A DNA stretch of 32,454 bases from an uncultured Mycoplasmatota bacterium (lineage in GTDB: Bacteria; Bacillota_I; Bacilli_A; RF39; UBA660), in assembly GCA_946498375.1 (NCBI GenBank), contig CAMMOI010000011.1, forward strand, positions 1 through 32,454. Direction: 5' to 3'. The notes under the pieces are model-generated. The model made no database searches and was not told where the DNA came from. It worked only from the letters and a program-made list of their open reading frames with translations. The number at the start of each line of letters is the position of its first letter. The first letter of the stretch is position 1. Positions 16,306 through 24,131 of the stretch are shown here, one piece after another. Made by a program: the position numbers and the translations under genes.

Positions 16306-17316
16306 TTACGATAAAGCTTTTAATTGGCTTACTATTCCCGATAAATTTTTATCAGTGATAATTATTATATCATAATTATTTTCAGTTGCAACTTTTTTTG
16401 CTTCTTCATAATTTTCTTCTGGAACAATAAAAACTTCGGCATCATTTTTTACAGCCCCAATTAATTTATACTTTACTCCCCCTATTTGGCCAATATTACC
16501 AAATTCATCAATAGTTCCCGTTCCAATGATATTTTTTCCCTTAGTCAAATCTTCTTCTACTAAGGCATCATAAATACTTAAAGCACTCATAAGCCCTCCA
16601 CTAGGACCAGATTCAGAAGATTTTGTTTTTAATTTTACTTCCTTTTTAGTTTCATAATCATAGGTAGTTGTAAACATTATACCAGTTTTTAAGCCATATT
16701 CAGTATTATAAACCTTAATTTTTACTTCTTGTTCTTTTTCATCACGTTTTACTTTTAAAGTTAAAATATCCCCTTCTTGATGATCATTTACAATTTCTTT
16801 ATAATCATCTATTGATTCAACTTTTTTATCATCTACACTAATAATTTCATCTAAAAGTTCTAAATCAGTTTGAGCCTCATCAGCAATATAGGTTACTGTA
16901 TTATGATAATCAGTAATTTCAATTTCTTCATTAGCTAAATTAAAAGCTGATATTACTGCACAATCTTGAGAAGCCTGTAAGTCTATTTTATCCATTTGAA
17001 TGGTTTGTTCTAAAGTTTCATTATCATATGTCACATCACTTTTAGGAACAATATCCCAATTAGGAATGATGTATGATGCTAGTAAAAAAGGAATTGAGCC
17101 TTTTACCATTGTCACATAAGCCATTTGTAATTTACCATCAGATTCATAACCATCTTCTACACTTATGCGATCACTTAAATCAATAGCTCCTCCTGGAGCA
17201 TAAATAACATAAGGAAGTTGTACCCAAAATAATAGGTTAATTACTAACAAAGCAATCAAAAATTTATAGTTATCTACAATAAAACGCTTTATCTTTTCAT
17301 ATAATTTATTAATCAC
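16306..17316 (-). CDS. ylbL: Membrane-anchored PDZ/Lon-type serine protease YlbL
   Basis: This 336-residue protein has one N-terminal membrane helix (~18-38), an extracytoplasmic part with a PDZ domain (~145-205: LLDEIISVDDKKVESIDDYKE...LTLKVKRDEKEQEVKIKV), and a C-terminal Lon-type (S16) protease domain. The catalytic serine is S239 in SGPSGGLMSAL and the lysine is K282 in IGGVKYKL. Their 43-residue spacing equals that of E. coli Lon. B. subtilis YlbL has been linked to recovery from the DNA-damage cell-division block by degrading YneA. The start is GTG, after GGTGATG. The ylbJ-like gene is divergent 45 bp away, echoing the ylbJ-ylbK-ylbL neighbourhood of Bacillus. A TATAAT -10 with weak -35 lies in that gap. 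Confidence 0.93.
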   Translation of the reverse strand: MINKLYEKIKRFIVDNYKFLIALLVINLLFWVQLPYVIYAPGGAIDLSDRISVEDGYESDGKLQMAYVTMVKGSIPFLLASYIIPNWDIVPKSDVTYDNETLEQTIQMDKIDLQASQDCAVISAFNLANEEIEITDYHNTVTYIADEAQTDLELLDEIISVDDKKVESIDDYKEIVNDHQEGDILTLKVKRDEKEQEVKIKVYNTEYGLKTGIMFTTTYDYETKKEVKLKTKSSESGPSGGLMSALSIYDALVEEDLTKGKNIIGTGTIDEFGNIGQIGGVKYKLIGAVKNDAEVFIVPEENYEEAKKVATENNYDIIIITDKNLSGIVSQLKALS

Positions 17317-17361
17317 GATTAATCATCACCACTATTAATTATATCAAATCATTGGAGAGTT

Positions 17362-18246
17362 ATGAAAAAAAATATTAAAGATTTATTTATTTTATTATTC
17401 TTTTGCTCTATTTTATTTACTTTACTTACTAATTACAATATTATTATAAAAAGTATTCAAAACTCAGTAAATCTATGGCTTACTAAATTATTTCCCTCTA
17501 TTTTTCCCTTTATGGTTTTAGGTACGATTTTAATTGATTTAAATATAGCTAGTTTTTTTAAAAAATTTTTTAAATTAAAAAATAATTCAGTTATAGTTAT
17601 GCTTATGTCTGCTTTAAGTGGTTTTCCCTCTAATGCTAAATATACTAAACAAATGTATTTAAATTATGAACTAACTCTTAAAAATGCTAATAGCGCTTTA
17701 TGCTTTTCCCATTTTTCTAATCCTTTATTTTTATTATCTACTCTAAGTTTAATGTTTAATAAAAAATGGACTATAGCTATTATATTAAGCCATTATTTAG
17801 CTAATATAATAATATATTTATTTATAAGCAAAGATAATAGTCAAGAAAAATTAATCTTTAATAATAATTCTTTAGGTTCTATTATTTCAAGTAGTATTAA
17901 AGATAGTATAAATACAATGCTTTTAATATTAGGTACATTAACATTTTATACAATTATTATTACTATTGGTAAGATTTATTTTGCAAATGATTTAATTATT
18001 ACTATTTTTACTGGATTTTTAGAATTTTCTTCTGGTTTAAACTCTTTGTTATATTTAGATATTTCATTAATTGGAAAAGCTATTTTAGCTACTAGTTTTA
18101 TTTCTTTTGGTTCTTTAAGTATACACACTCAAATAAAAAGTATCTTAAACGATACTCCAATTAAATTTTCTAAATTTTTTATTTGTCGACTTATTCATGT
18201 CTTATTATCTATTATATTATTACTTATATTTTATTTATTTACATAA
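17362..18246 (+). CDS. ylbJ: YlbJ-like sporulation integral membrane protein
   Basis: This 294-residue, very hydrophobic protein has about seven membrane helices. The N-terminal part carries WLTKLFPSIFPFMVLGTIL and SGFPSNAKYTKQMY, which match YlbJ and the related nucleoside-recognition (Gate) spore maturation proteins. YlbJ is a sigma-E-controlled protein needed for heat-resistant spores in B. subtilis; its transported substrate is not known. At 294 residues it is clearly shorter than the ~400-residue Bacillus protein, lacking part of the C-terminal half, although the frame is intact. TTGGAGAG precedes the ATG. It is divergent from ylbL, and its last 16 bases overlap the end of a convergent prepilin gene. 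Confidence 0.8.
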   Translation: MKKNIKDLFILLFFCSILFTLLTNYNIIIKSIQNSVNLWLTKLFPSIFPFMVLGTILIDLNIASFFKKFFKLKNNSVIVMLMSALSGFPSNAKYTKQMYLNYELTLKNANSALCFSHFSNPLFLLSTLSLMFNKKWTIAIILSHYLANIIIYLFISKDNSQEKLIFNNNSLGSIISSSIKDSINTMLLILGTLTFYTIIITIGKIYFANDLIITIFTGFLEFSSGLNSLLYLDISLIGKAILATSFISFGSLSIHTQIKSILNDTPIKFSKFFICRLIHVLLSIILLLIFYLFT

Positions 18247-18716
18247 CTAATTTCTAATAAATAGTTATTATTTTTATCATCTAAAATATTATAACTATAA
18301 ACAGTTAATTTAGCTGTAGCATTATTAGTTATATCTAAATTAGATATAGTACATCCCTCAGGAAATGTAAAAGTTTCTACTTTATTTTCACCAGCTATTG
18401 CAGTAGAATTATTAGTTACTTGAATGCTTCTATCATCTATCTTTTCCACTTTTAATTCAACCGGATATGGTTCACTACAAGTAATAGTAAAGTTATTTCC
18501 ATAATTATTAAACTGACAATCTTTTTCATCTTTAATTCTATCCTGAATATAATTAACTGCCACAGCAATTTTTTCTTCATATTCTAACTTACTTAAGCTT
18601 TTATCATCCAAATCTCTTAATTGAAGTAAAAGCTGTAATAAAAAGCCTAATACAATTGATATTAAAGCTAAACTTACTAACATTTCAACAATCGTTATTC
18701 CTTTTTTATTTTTCAT
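18231..18716 (-). CDS. Prepilin-like protein (second gene of a pseudopilin pair)
   Basis: This 161-residue protein has a class III prepilin leader: MKNKKG then ITIVEMLVSLALISIVLGFLLQLLLQL. Cleavage is expected after Gly6, with Glu11 at +5. The rest is a polar pilin-like body with two Cys (DCQFNN and ITCSEP) plus one near EGCTIS. The long first helix with Leu-Asp pattern recalls ComGF/GspJ-type minor pseudopilins, though I cannot assign it. It begins two bases after the preceding prepilin gene, with GAGGGATAG as ribosome site, so the two are co-transcribed. Its 3' end overlaps the ylbJ-like gene in antisense by 16 bases. Confidence 0.82.
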   Translation of the reverse strand: MKNKKGITIVEMLVSLALISIVLGFLLQLLLQLRDLDDKSLSKLEYEEKIAVAVNYIQDRIKDEKDCQFNNYGNNFTITCSEPYPVELKVEKIDDRSIQVTNNSTAIAGENKVETFTFPEGCTISNLDITNNATAKLTVYSYNILDDKNNNYLLEISYVNK

Positions 18717-18718
18717 AT

Positions 18719-19174
18719 CTATCCCTCAACCACTATATGCGAATAAAAATTTCTGGAAGCATTATTATTAGTTTTTTGTGGATTTTCAAATTCAAATACA
18801 TAAATACATTCTGATGCATTTGTCTCAATAGTCTTAGCATAATCAAGAAGGTAAGCATCAGTAGTAAAATCATCAATTTCCCAACCTGGAACTTGATAAA
18901 TATTTTTAATTTGAAAATAATTTCTTAAATTTATTACATTATCATTACTATTTAATGATCTTATCGATGTACAATTTTCTAAAACCGAATCATCTAAGGC
19001 TTTAACCACATTATATGCTCGATAATTATAAACTGTTTGATCATAATTATTTCTTCTTTTTTGATTATTAACTATTAATATAAATGAGGAATAAATTGTT
19101 ACCAAAGAAACTGCAAGTACTGCACAAACCACAATTGTTTCCACAAATACAAATCCATTTTTATTCTTCTTCAT
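18719..19174 (-). CDS. Prepilin-like protein (first gene of a pseudopilin pair)
   Basis: This protein of about 151 residues has a class III prepilin leader: MKKNKNG then FVFVETIVVCAVLAVSLVTIYSSFILIV. Cleavage is expected after Gly7, with Glu12 at +5. The body is short and polar with two Cys (LENCTS, ASECIY). An ATG two codons upstream is in frame, but AGGGAAG overlaps it, so the ATG at 19174 is used. With the next gene it forms a two-gene operon led by a good promoter. The pair resembles minor pseudopilins of competence or type II-like systems, yet no ComGA/GB ATPase or membrane core gene is in this window. Confidence 0.82.
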   Translation of the reverse strand: MKKNKNGFVFVETIVVCAVLAVSLVTIYSSFILIVNNQKRRNNYDQTVYNYRAYNVVKALDDSVLENCTSIRSLNSNDNVINLRNYFQIKNIYQVPGWEIDDFTTDAYLLDYAKTIETNASECIYVFEFENPQKTNNNASRNFYSHIVVEG

Positions 19175-19193
19175 AAGCATCTTCCCTATAATA

Positions 19194-19222
19194 ATTGTAT
19201 CAAAACAATCCTTTAAAGTCCA
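19194..19222 (-). promoter_or_regulatory. Sigma-A promoter of the prepilin pair
   Basis: On the minus strand TGGACT (19217-19222) and an extended -10 TGATACAAT (TACAAT 19194-19199) have a 17-bp spacer. It follows the terminator of the smc operon. Confidence 0.7.
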
Positions 19223-19229
19223 GATATTG

Positions 19230-19258
19230 CAAAAAATAAAAGGCAGATATAGCCTTTT
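19230..19258 (-). terminator. Intrinsic terminator of the rnc-smc operon, overlapping a stop codon
   Basis: A 7-bp stem (19238-19244 with 19252-19258) with a seven-base loop is followed by a T-rich tract on the minus strand. Two bases of the stop codon (19257-19259) are in the stem. Confidence 0.85.
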
Positions 19259-20159
19259 AAGATATTTTTTCTACTTTAGTAAAATAATAATAATTATCAC
19301 TATTCAAAGTAAAAGTAAATTTAAATGAATCTAATTTATTTAATATCTTATCAATATTATAAGAATTATCTGTTAATAAATTATGCTTTTCTATGTATTT
19401 ACTATCACTATTTGTTTTATATATATATTTAATTATATTATCATCATTTTTAACTTCATATTTTATATAAGCAACCTTTATAGTAAGTTCAATGATGTTT
19501 CCATACTCATAAGCCTTAACTATTTTAGTATCTATATAAGGAAGTGGGAATGCTTGACAAGATATTGGATCAGACATATAGACATTTCTGGTGCTATCAA
19601 ATCTAAAGCGACTAAAACCGCAATAATCGTATTCTGCATCTTTTAAATCAGTATCAGTAACAGTAGTATTAGGGCCAAAAAAACTATTTATTCCATTTTG
19701 AATTTCTTCTTTAGATAAAATAATAACGTCAATAGTTTTTTCATCTGGAGTAATAGCCTCATAAGTCGAGTCCAAAAAATCATTAGTAAAGTCTGATGTT
19801 TGAGTTATACCAATTAAAATTTTAGCATCATCACTCATTGTGTTAAAATCCATATAATCTTGTGAGTAGAAATAGCCGTAATAACTTCCTGCTTTATATG
19901 TATCAAAAACATTTATTTTTTTCTGTAAATTTAAGACTAATTCTGAATCTAAATCTAGATCAATTCCCTCTACTGGGACATTTTCTTGTTCTGGAGTTGA
20001 TTCAACTTTTGCTTTTGTTTTAGATACATCTGCTACCACTTCTTGAGCTGTTTGACCAACTTTAAATTTTTTACAATAATTTAGAGCAACAAAAAGAGAA
20101 AGTAATAACAATATCAATATTATATAATATTTATATGTTACAATTTTCTCTTTTTTCAT
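19257..20159 (-). CDS. Unrecognised membrane-anchored exported protein in the rnc-smc operon
   Basis: I do not recognise this family. The 300-residue product has an N-terminal membrane anchor (~10-27: YYIILILLLLSLFVALNYC) with lysines before it. A low-complexity Thr/Glu/Val linker (~35-65) and a mainly beta, Asp/Tyr/Asn-rich outer domain follow (FDTYKAGSYYGYF, YDYCGFSRFRF, PISCQAFPLPYI). The two outer Cys could pair. The frame runs five codons upstream to a TTG, but GGTGGGG precedes ATG 20159 properly. It lies 30 bases after smc, where ftsY is found in many Firmicutes, and a terminator overlaps its stop. Operon membership suggests constitutive expression; its role is unknown. Confidence 0.75.
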   Translation of the reverse strand: MKKEKIVTYKYYIILILLLLSLFVALNYCKKFKVGQTAQEVVADVSKTKAKVESTPEQENVPVEGIDLDLDSELVLNLQKKINVFDTYKAGSYYGYFYSQDYMDFNTMSDDAKILIGITQTSDFTNDFLDSTYEAITPDEKTIDVIILSKEEIQNGINSFFGPNTTVTDTDLKDAEYDYCGFSRFRFDSTRNVYMSDPISCQAFPLPYIDTKIVKAYEYGNIIELTIKVAYIKYEVKNDDNIIKYIYKTNSDSKYIEKHNLLTDNSYNIDKILNKLDSFKFTFTLNSDNYYYFTKVEKIS

Positions 20160-20189
20160 CTTAAACCCCACCAATCAAATTTTATTATA

Positions 20190-23135
20190 CTATAAATTTT
20201 CCAATTTTACACTAACTAATTTACTTACTCCTGATTCTTGCATAGTAATACCATATAAAACATCAGCATATTCCATTGTTTGTTTTTTATGAGTAATGAT
20301 AATAAACTGACTTGCATCTTTTTTTTCACACAAATATTTACCAAAAGTTGCAACATTTGCTTCATCTAAAGCTGCTTCTACTTCATCTAAAATTACAAAA
20401 GGAACTGGTTTAACATTTAAAATAGCAAATAAAAGTGCTATGGCTGTAAATGTCTTTTCTCCTCCGGATAATAACCCAATCGAATTTAATTTTTTCCCAG
20501 GAGGAGATGCAATTATATCTACTCCAGTTTGTAATAAATCATCAGGATCTGTTAATTTTAAATGGGCATCCCCACCTTTAAATAATTTTTTATACACTAT
20601 AGAAAATTCTGCTGAAATTTTATTAAAAGTATCTAAAAATTTTTCTTTCATTATTTCATCCATTTCCATAATGGCATTTTGTAAACTGCTAATAGAATTT
20701 TCTAAATCCATTTGTTGATCTTTTAAAAATGTATATCGTGTATTTAGTCTTTCAAATTCTTCTATAGCCCCAATATTGACATTTTCTAAAGGTTTCATTG
20801 CTTTTTTTAAATTAATTATTTTTTCTTTTGCTATACTTAGATCTATTTCTAATTTATAATCATTGAAAGCCTTTTCATACGTCATATTATATGATTCATT
20901 TAAAGTATTTAGAAGATTATCTAATCTAACATCTAGTTTTCCTAATAATATCTCTGCATCTTTTAACTGCTGTTGCTTTTTATTATAAATACTATTCTTT
21001 TCGCTTTTTTGTTTTTCTAAATCATTAATCGATAAAAATAATTCATTTTTATCATTTTTTAATTTAGATAATTCCTTTTCTAAAATTTCTTTTTCGGAAG
21101 TTTTTTGATAATACTTTTCTAATAAGTCATCTAATTCTTGATCTAAAGTATTATTTTTTACATTTTGAGAACCTTCTAATTCATTATGCTTACGTTCATA
21201 ATCATCTTCTAAATCTTTAAGAGTTATCATTTTACGATTAATTGTTTCTTTAACATCGTTTAACTCAATATTAAGCTCATTTAACTTCTCATCATAGTAA
21301 TCACTTTGAGAATTACATTTATTTAAATTGCTAGTAGCAATAAGAATTTTTTCTTCTAATTCAACTTTTTGTTTTTTTAATTTACCTAATTTTTCCTTTT
21401 GGATTATAACACTATTAGAAGAAAACTTAGTCATTCCTCCACTTAAAGCTCCACCTGTATGAAGTAATTCTCCATCTAAAGAAACAATTCGATAACGATA
21501 TTTAATTAATTTACCTAATTTATTTAAAGCATCAAGTGAATCAACAACTAATATATTTCCTAGTTGATTTTCTATAATATTAGCATATTTATTATCATAT
21601 GTAACAAGAGAAGAAGCCGTACCAATTAAACCATTAAAGTCTTTAATTTGATTTAAAATCTCAGGATCAATTGTTTTTGCTTTAATTATATTTAAAGGAA
21701 AAAAAGTTGCTCGACCTAATTTATTATCCTTTAAATAATTAATCGCATCTTTAGCACTATTTTCATTATCAACTACTAATATATTAGCCGAATAACCTAA
21801 AGCTGTATCAATAGCACAAGCAAATTTATCCTCTACTTGCAATAATTTAGCAACAGTATTATGTATTCCCTTTAAACGCACATTGTTTAAAATAGCTCTT
21901 ATGGCATTTGGCAAAGCAACATCATTATCAATATTACTTTCTAAAATTTCAATTTGGTTTAATACATTTAAGCGTTCTTTATTTAAAGAATCTAAATTTT
22001 CATTATATTTAACCTTATCTAAAGAGTGCATCTGATATGTTTTTACAAATTTTTGATATTCTTCTTCCTTAGAAGATAATTTACTTTTAAGTAGTGATAT
22101 TTCTTTTTTTAAAGTTTCAATATTTTTATGTATAGTCAACTCTTCTTCTTTTAAGGCTAATATATTACTATCTATTAAATTACTATCTACTTCATACTTT
22201 TTTCTTTCAATAGTTAATTGACGTTTACTAGATAGCATTGACAACTCAGATGTTAATCTAATTAAATTTTCATTAAATTTTGCAAGTTTTTCGTCTAATT
22301 TAAGATTATCTAATTTTAAATGTTCTAATTTAGCTAAACTTTCATTATTTTTAGTATCTTCTAATAACATTTCTTCATTTAAGCGTTGAACCTGTTGTTT
22401 TACTTTAGTATATTCTTCATTGATTTTTGTAATATCCTCGGCTATTACAAATACTTCTAATTTTTTTAATGCATCTTTATATGATAAAAATACTTTAGCA
22501 TCCTGAGCTTGTTTTTTTAAAGGAATTACTGTTTCTTCTAATTCATTAATAACTAAATTTATCTTCTCTAAATTATCTTGAACTTTATCTAATTTACGAT
22601 TAGTTTCTTCTTTTCTTTTTTTGTATTTTAAAACTCCAGCAGCACTTTCAAAAATAATTCGTCGATCTTCAGGTCGAGAATTAATAATATCTGCTACTGA
22701 GCCCTGAGAAATAATATTAAATGATTCTCTTCCCGCTCCACTATCTATAAAAAGATCAGTTATATCTTTAAGTCTAACTTTATTATTATTGATAAAATAG
22801 TCATTTTCACCGTTTTTATAAAGAACTCTTTTTATCTCAACAGTATCAAATTCAGTATTTAAATATCTATCGGAATTATCAAAAGTTAATGATACATATG
22901 CTCTTGACATAGCATCACGAGTTTTTGAACCGGAAAAAATAACATCGCTCATTTCTTTTGTTCCGCGTAATACTTTAATTGATTGTTCACCTAAAACCCA
23001 TTTAACAGCATCAACTATATTACTCTTACCACTACCATTTGGTCCTACAATTCCTGTAATTCCTTTTTCTATATTTATTTCGATACTATCAGCAAAAGAT
23101 TTAAAGCCATGAGCTTTAATACTTTTTAAATACAT
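20190..23135 (-). CDS. smc: Chromosome partition protein SMC, short-armed
   Basis: This 981-residue condensin ATPase organises and helps segregate the chromosome. Walker A GPNGSGKSN is at 31-39. Long coiled coils flank a hinge around residues 425-570 (GIHNTVAKLLQVEDKFACAIDTALG...GGALSGGM). The C-terminal head has the signature LLSGGEKT (888-895) and Walker B FVILDEVEAALDEANV with D917/E918. It is about 200 residues shorter than B. subtilis SMC (1186), the loss being in the coiled-coil arms; mycoplasma SMC/P115 proteins have nearly this size. All ATPase motifs are intact. It follows rnc by 11 bases, a classic rnc-smc pair. ScpA/ScpB are not in the window. Confidence 0.98.
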   Translation of the reverse strand: MYLKSIKAHGFKSFADSIEINIEKGITGIVGPNGSGKSNIVDAVKWVLGEQSIKVLRGTKEMSDVIFSGSKTRDAMSRAYVSLTFDNSDRYLNTEFDTVEIKRVLYKNGENDYFINNNKVRLKDITDLFIDSGAGRESFNIISQGSVADIINSRPEDRRIIFESAAGVLKYKKRKEETNRKLDKVQDNLEKINLVINELEETVIPLKKQAQDAKVFLSYKDALKKLEVFVIAEDITKINEEYTKVKQQVQRLNEEMLLEDTKNNESLAKLEHLKLDNLKLDEKLAKFNENLIRLTSELSMLSSKRQLTIERKKYEVDSNLIDSNILALKEEELTIHKNIETLKKEISLLKSKLSSKEEEYQKFVKTYQMHSLDKVKYNENLDSLNKERLNVLNQIEILESNIDNDVALPNAIRAILNNVRLKGIHNTVAKLLQVEDKFACAIDTALGYSANILVVDNENSAKDAINYLKDNKLGRATFFPLNIIKAKTIDPEILNQIKDFNGLIGTASSLVTYDNKYANIIENQLGNILVVDSLDALNKLGKLIKYRYRIVSLDGELLHTGGALSGGMTKFSSNSVIIQKEKLGKLKKQKVELEEKILIATSNLNKCNSQSDYYDEKLNELNIELNDVKETINRKMITLKDLEDDYERKHNELEGSQNVKNNTLDQELDDLLEKYYQKTSEKEILEKELSKLKNDKNELFLSINDLEKQKSEKNSIYNKKQQQLKDAEILLGKLDVRLDNLLNTLNESYNMTYEKAFNDYKLEIDLSIAKEKIINLKKAMKPLENVNIGAIEEFERLNTRYTFLKDQQMDLENSISSLQNAIMEMDEIMKEKFLDTFNKISAEFSIVYKKLFKGGDAHLKLTDPDDLLQTGVDIIASPPGKKLNSIGLLSGGEKTFTAIALLFAILNVKPVPFVILDEVEAALDEANVATFGKYLCEKKDASQFIIITHKKQTMEYADVLYGITMQESGVSKLVSVKLENL

Positions 23136-23146
23136 GTTACTTCCTC

Positions 23147-23794
23147 CTATTTAGCAATTTTTAAATAAGCATCATAGGCAGCATTTTGTTCTGCTTCCTT
23201 TTTAGATTTGCCTACCCCCTTGCCATAAATAATATTATCAATTTTTACTATTACTTCAAAGCGTCTGTTGTGAGCTGGACCAGTTTCTTTAATAGTTTCA
23301 TAATCTAAAGTGTTTTTTGTGGTTTGAGTATATTCTTGTAATAATGATTTATAATCATCTAAAAAAACATGATTATTTTTAACATAAGGTATAACTATAT
23401 CATAAATTATTTCTTTAGCTTTTAAAAGACCTTGGTCTAAATATACAGCCCCAAGCATACTTTCAAATATATCAGCTATGATATTATCAGAAATATCTTT
23501 TTCTTGACCATGTCCAACTTTTATATATGGTATTAGACCGATATCTTGGGAATAAATTCGTAAAGCTTGCTCACAAACATAACTAGCTCTTACTTTACTC
23601 ATTTGGCCCTCTGGCCAATCAGTATTTGTATAAAAATACTCACTCATAACGATTTGTAAAACTGCATCACCTAAGAATTCTAAACGTTCATAATTTTGTC
23701 CACCATGTTCATTACTATAAGAACTATGAGTTAATGCTATATTCAATAGATCCTCATTTTTAAAATTAATATTATACTTATCTAAAAAAGTCAT
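23147..23794 (-). CDS. rnc: Ribonuclease III
   Basis: This 215-residue enzyme cleaves double-stranded RNA, processing rRNA precursors and structured mRNAs. The signature ERLEFLGDAV begins at residue 36, with E39 and D43 as metal ligands. The second acidic pair is D108 and E111 in IADIFESMLGAVYLD. A double-stranded-RNA-binding domain occupies ~143-213 (DYKSLLQEYTQ...AHNRRFEV...GKSKKEAEQNAAYDAYLKI). GGTGAT precedes the ATG. It is the first gene of rnc-smc-unknown, driven by an extended -10 promoter. yidD is divergent. Confidence 0.97.
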   Translation of the reverse strand: MTFLDKYNINFKNEDLLNIALTHSSYSNEHGGQNYERLEFLGDAVLQIVMSEYFYTNTDWPEGQMSKVRASYVCEQALRIYSQDIGLIPYIKVGHGQEKDISDNIIADIFESMLGAVYLDQGLLKAKEIIYDIVIPYVKNNHVFLDDYKSLLQEYTQTTKNTLDYETIKETGPAHNRRFEVIVKIDNIIYGKGVGKSKKEAEQNAAYDAYLKIAK

Positions 23795-23812
23795 GCATTA
23801 TCACCAAAAATT

Positions 23813-23822
23813 ATTATATCAA
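23813..23822 (-). promoter_or_regulatory. Extended -10 promoter of rnc
   Basis: On the minus strand TTGATATAAT gives a TGn-extended perfect -10 (TATAAT 23813-23818), 19 bp before the rnc start. The -35 is weak. Confidence 0.55.
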
Positions 23823-23837
23823 ATATTTACAAATATT
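23822..23837. repeat. Inverted repeat between divergent rnc and yidD promoters
   Basis: AATATTT and AAATATT (23822-23828, 23831-23837) form a perfect 7-bp inverted repeat with a two-base centre. It lies just upstream of the rnc -10 and before the yidD -35. It may be an operator or chance in AT-rich DNA. Confidence 0.4.
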
Positions 23838-23848
23838 CCTAAACATAT

Positions 23849-23877
23849 TTTACAAAAAACATTATTTATAGTAAAAT
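23849..23877 (+). promoter_or_regulatory. Sigma-A promoter of yidD and the lipoprotein gene
   Basis: TTTACA (23849-23854) and TAAAAT (23872-23877) have a 17-bp spacer and lie 18 bp before the yidD start codon. Confidence 0.65.
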
Positions 23878-23894
23878 TATATCGGTGATACTTT

Positions 23895-24131
23895 TTGAAA
23901 TATATTCTTATACGCTTAATTAAATTGTATCAAATAACCCCCTTAAATTCTCATAATCATTGCCGTTTTATTCCTAGTTGCTCAAATTATGGGATTGAAG
24001 CTATAAAACGATATGGAGCTATAAGGGGAAGTTACTTAACTTTAAAAAGAATAATAAGGTGCAGACCATTTGGCACATTTGGTTATGATCCTGTACCAAA
24101 TAAGGAGGAAAAATGTGAAAAAAATATTTAA
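23895..24131 (+). CDS. yidD: Membrane protein insertion efficiency factor YidD
   Basis: This 78-residue basic amphipathic protein assists YidC/Oxa1-type insertion of membrane proteins at the inner leaflet. The family pattern is clear: LIRLIKLYQITPLNSHNHCRFIPSCSNYGIEAIKRYGAIRGSYLTLKRIIRCRPFGTFGYDPVP, including the three conserved Cys (CRF, SCS, RCRPF) and the closing GYDPVP. The start is TTG with GGTGAT five bases upstream. Its last 17 bases overlap the downstream lipoprotein gene, whose ribosome site AAGGAGG is inside yidD, so the pair is probably translationally coupled. Confidence 0.95.
   Translation: MKYILIRLIKLYQITPLNSHNHCRFIPSCSNYGIEAIKRYGAIRGSYLTLKRIIRCRPFGTFGYDPVPNKEEKCEKNI

Noticed and set aside
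20440-20718. Plus-strand 92-codon frame within smc
   Set aside because: It is antisense to the SMC head domain with no start signals.
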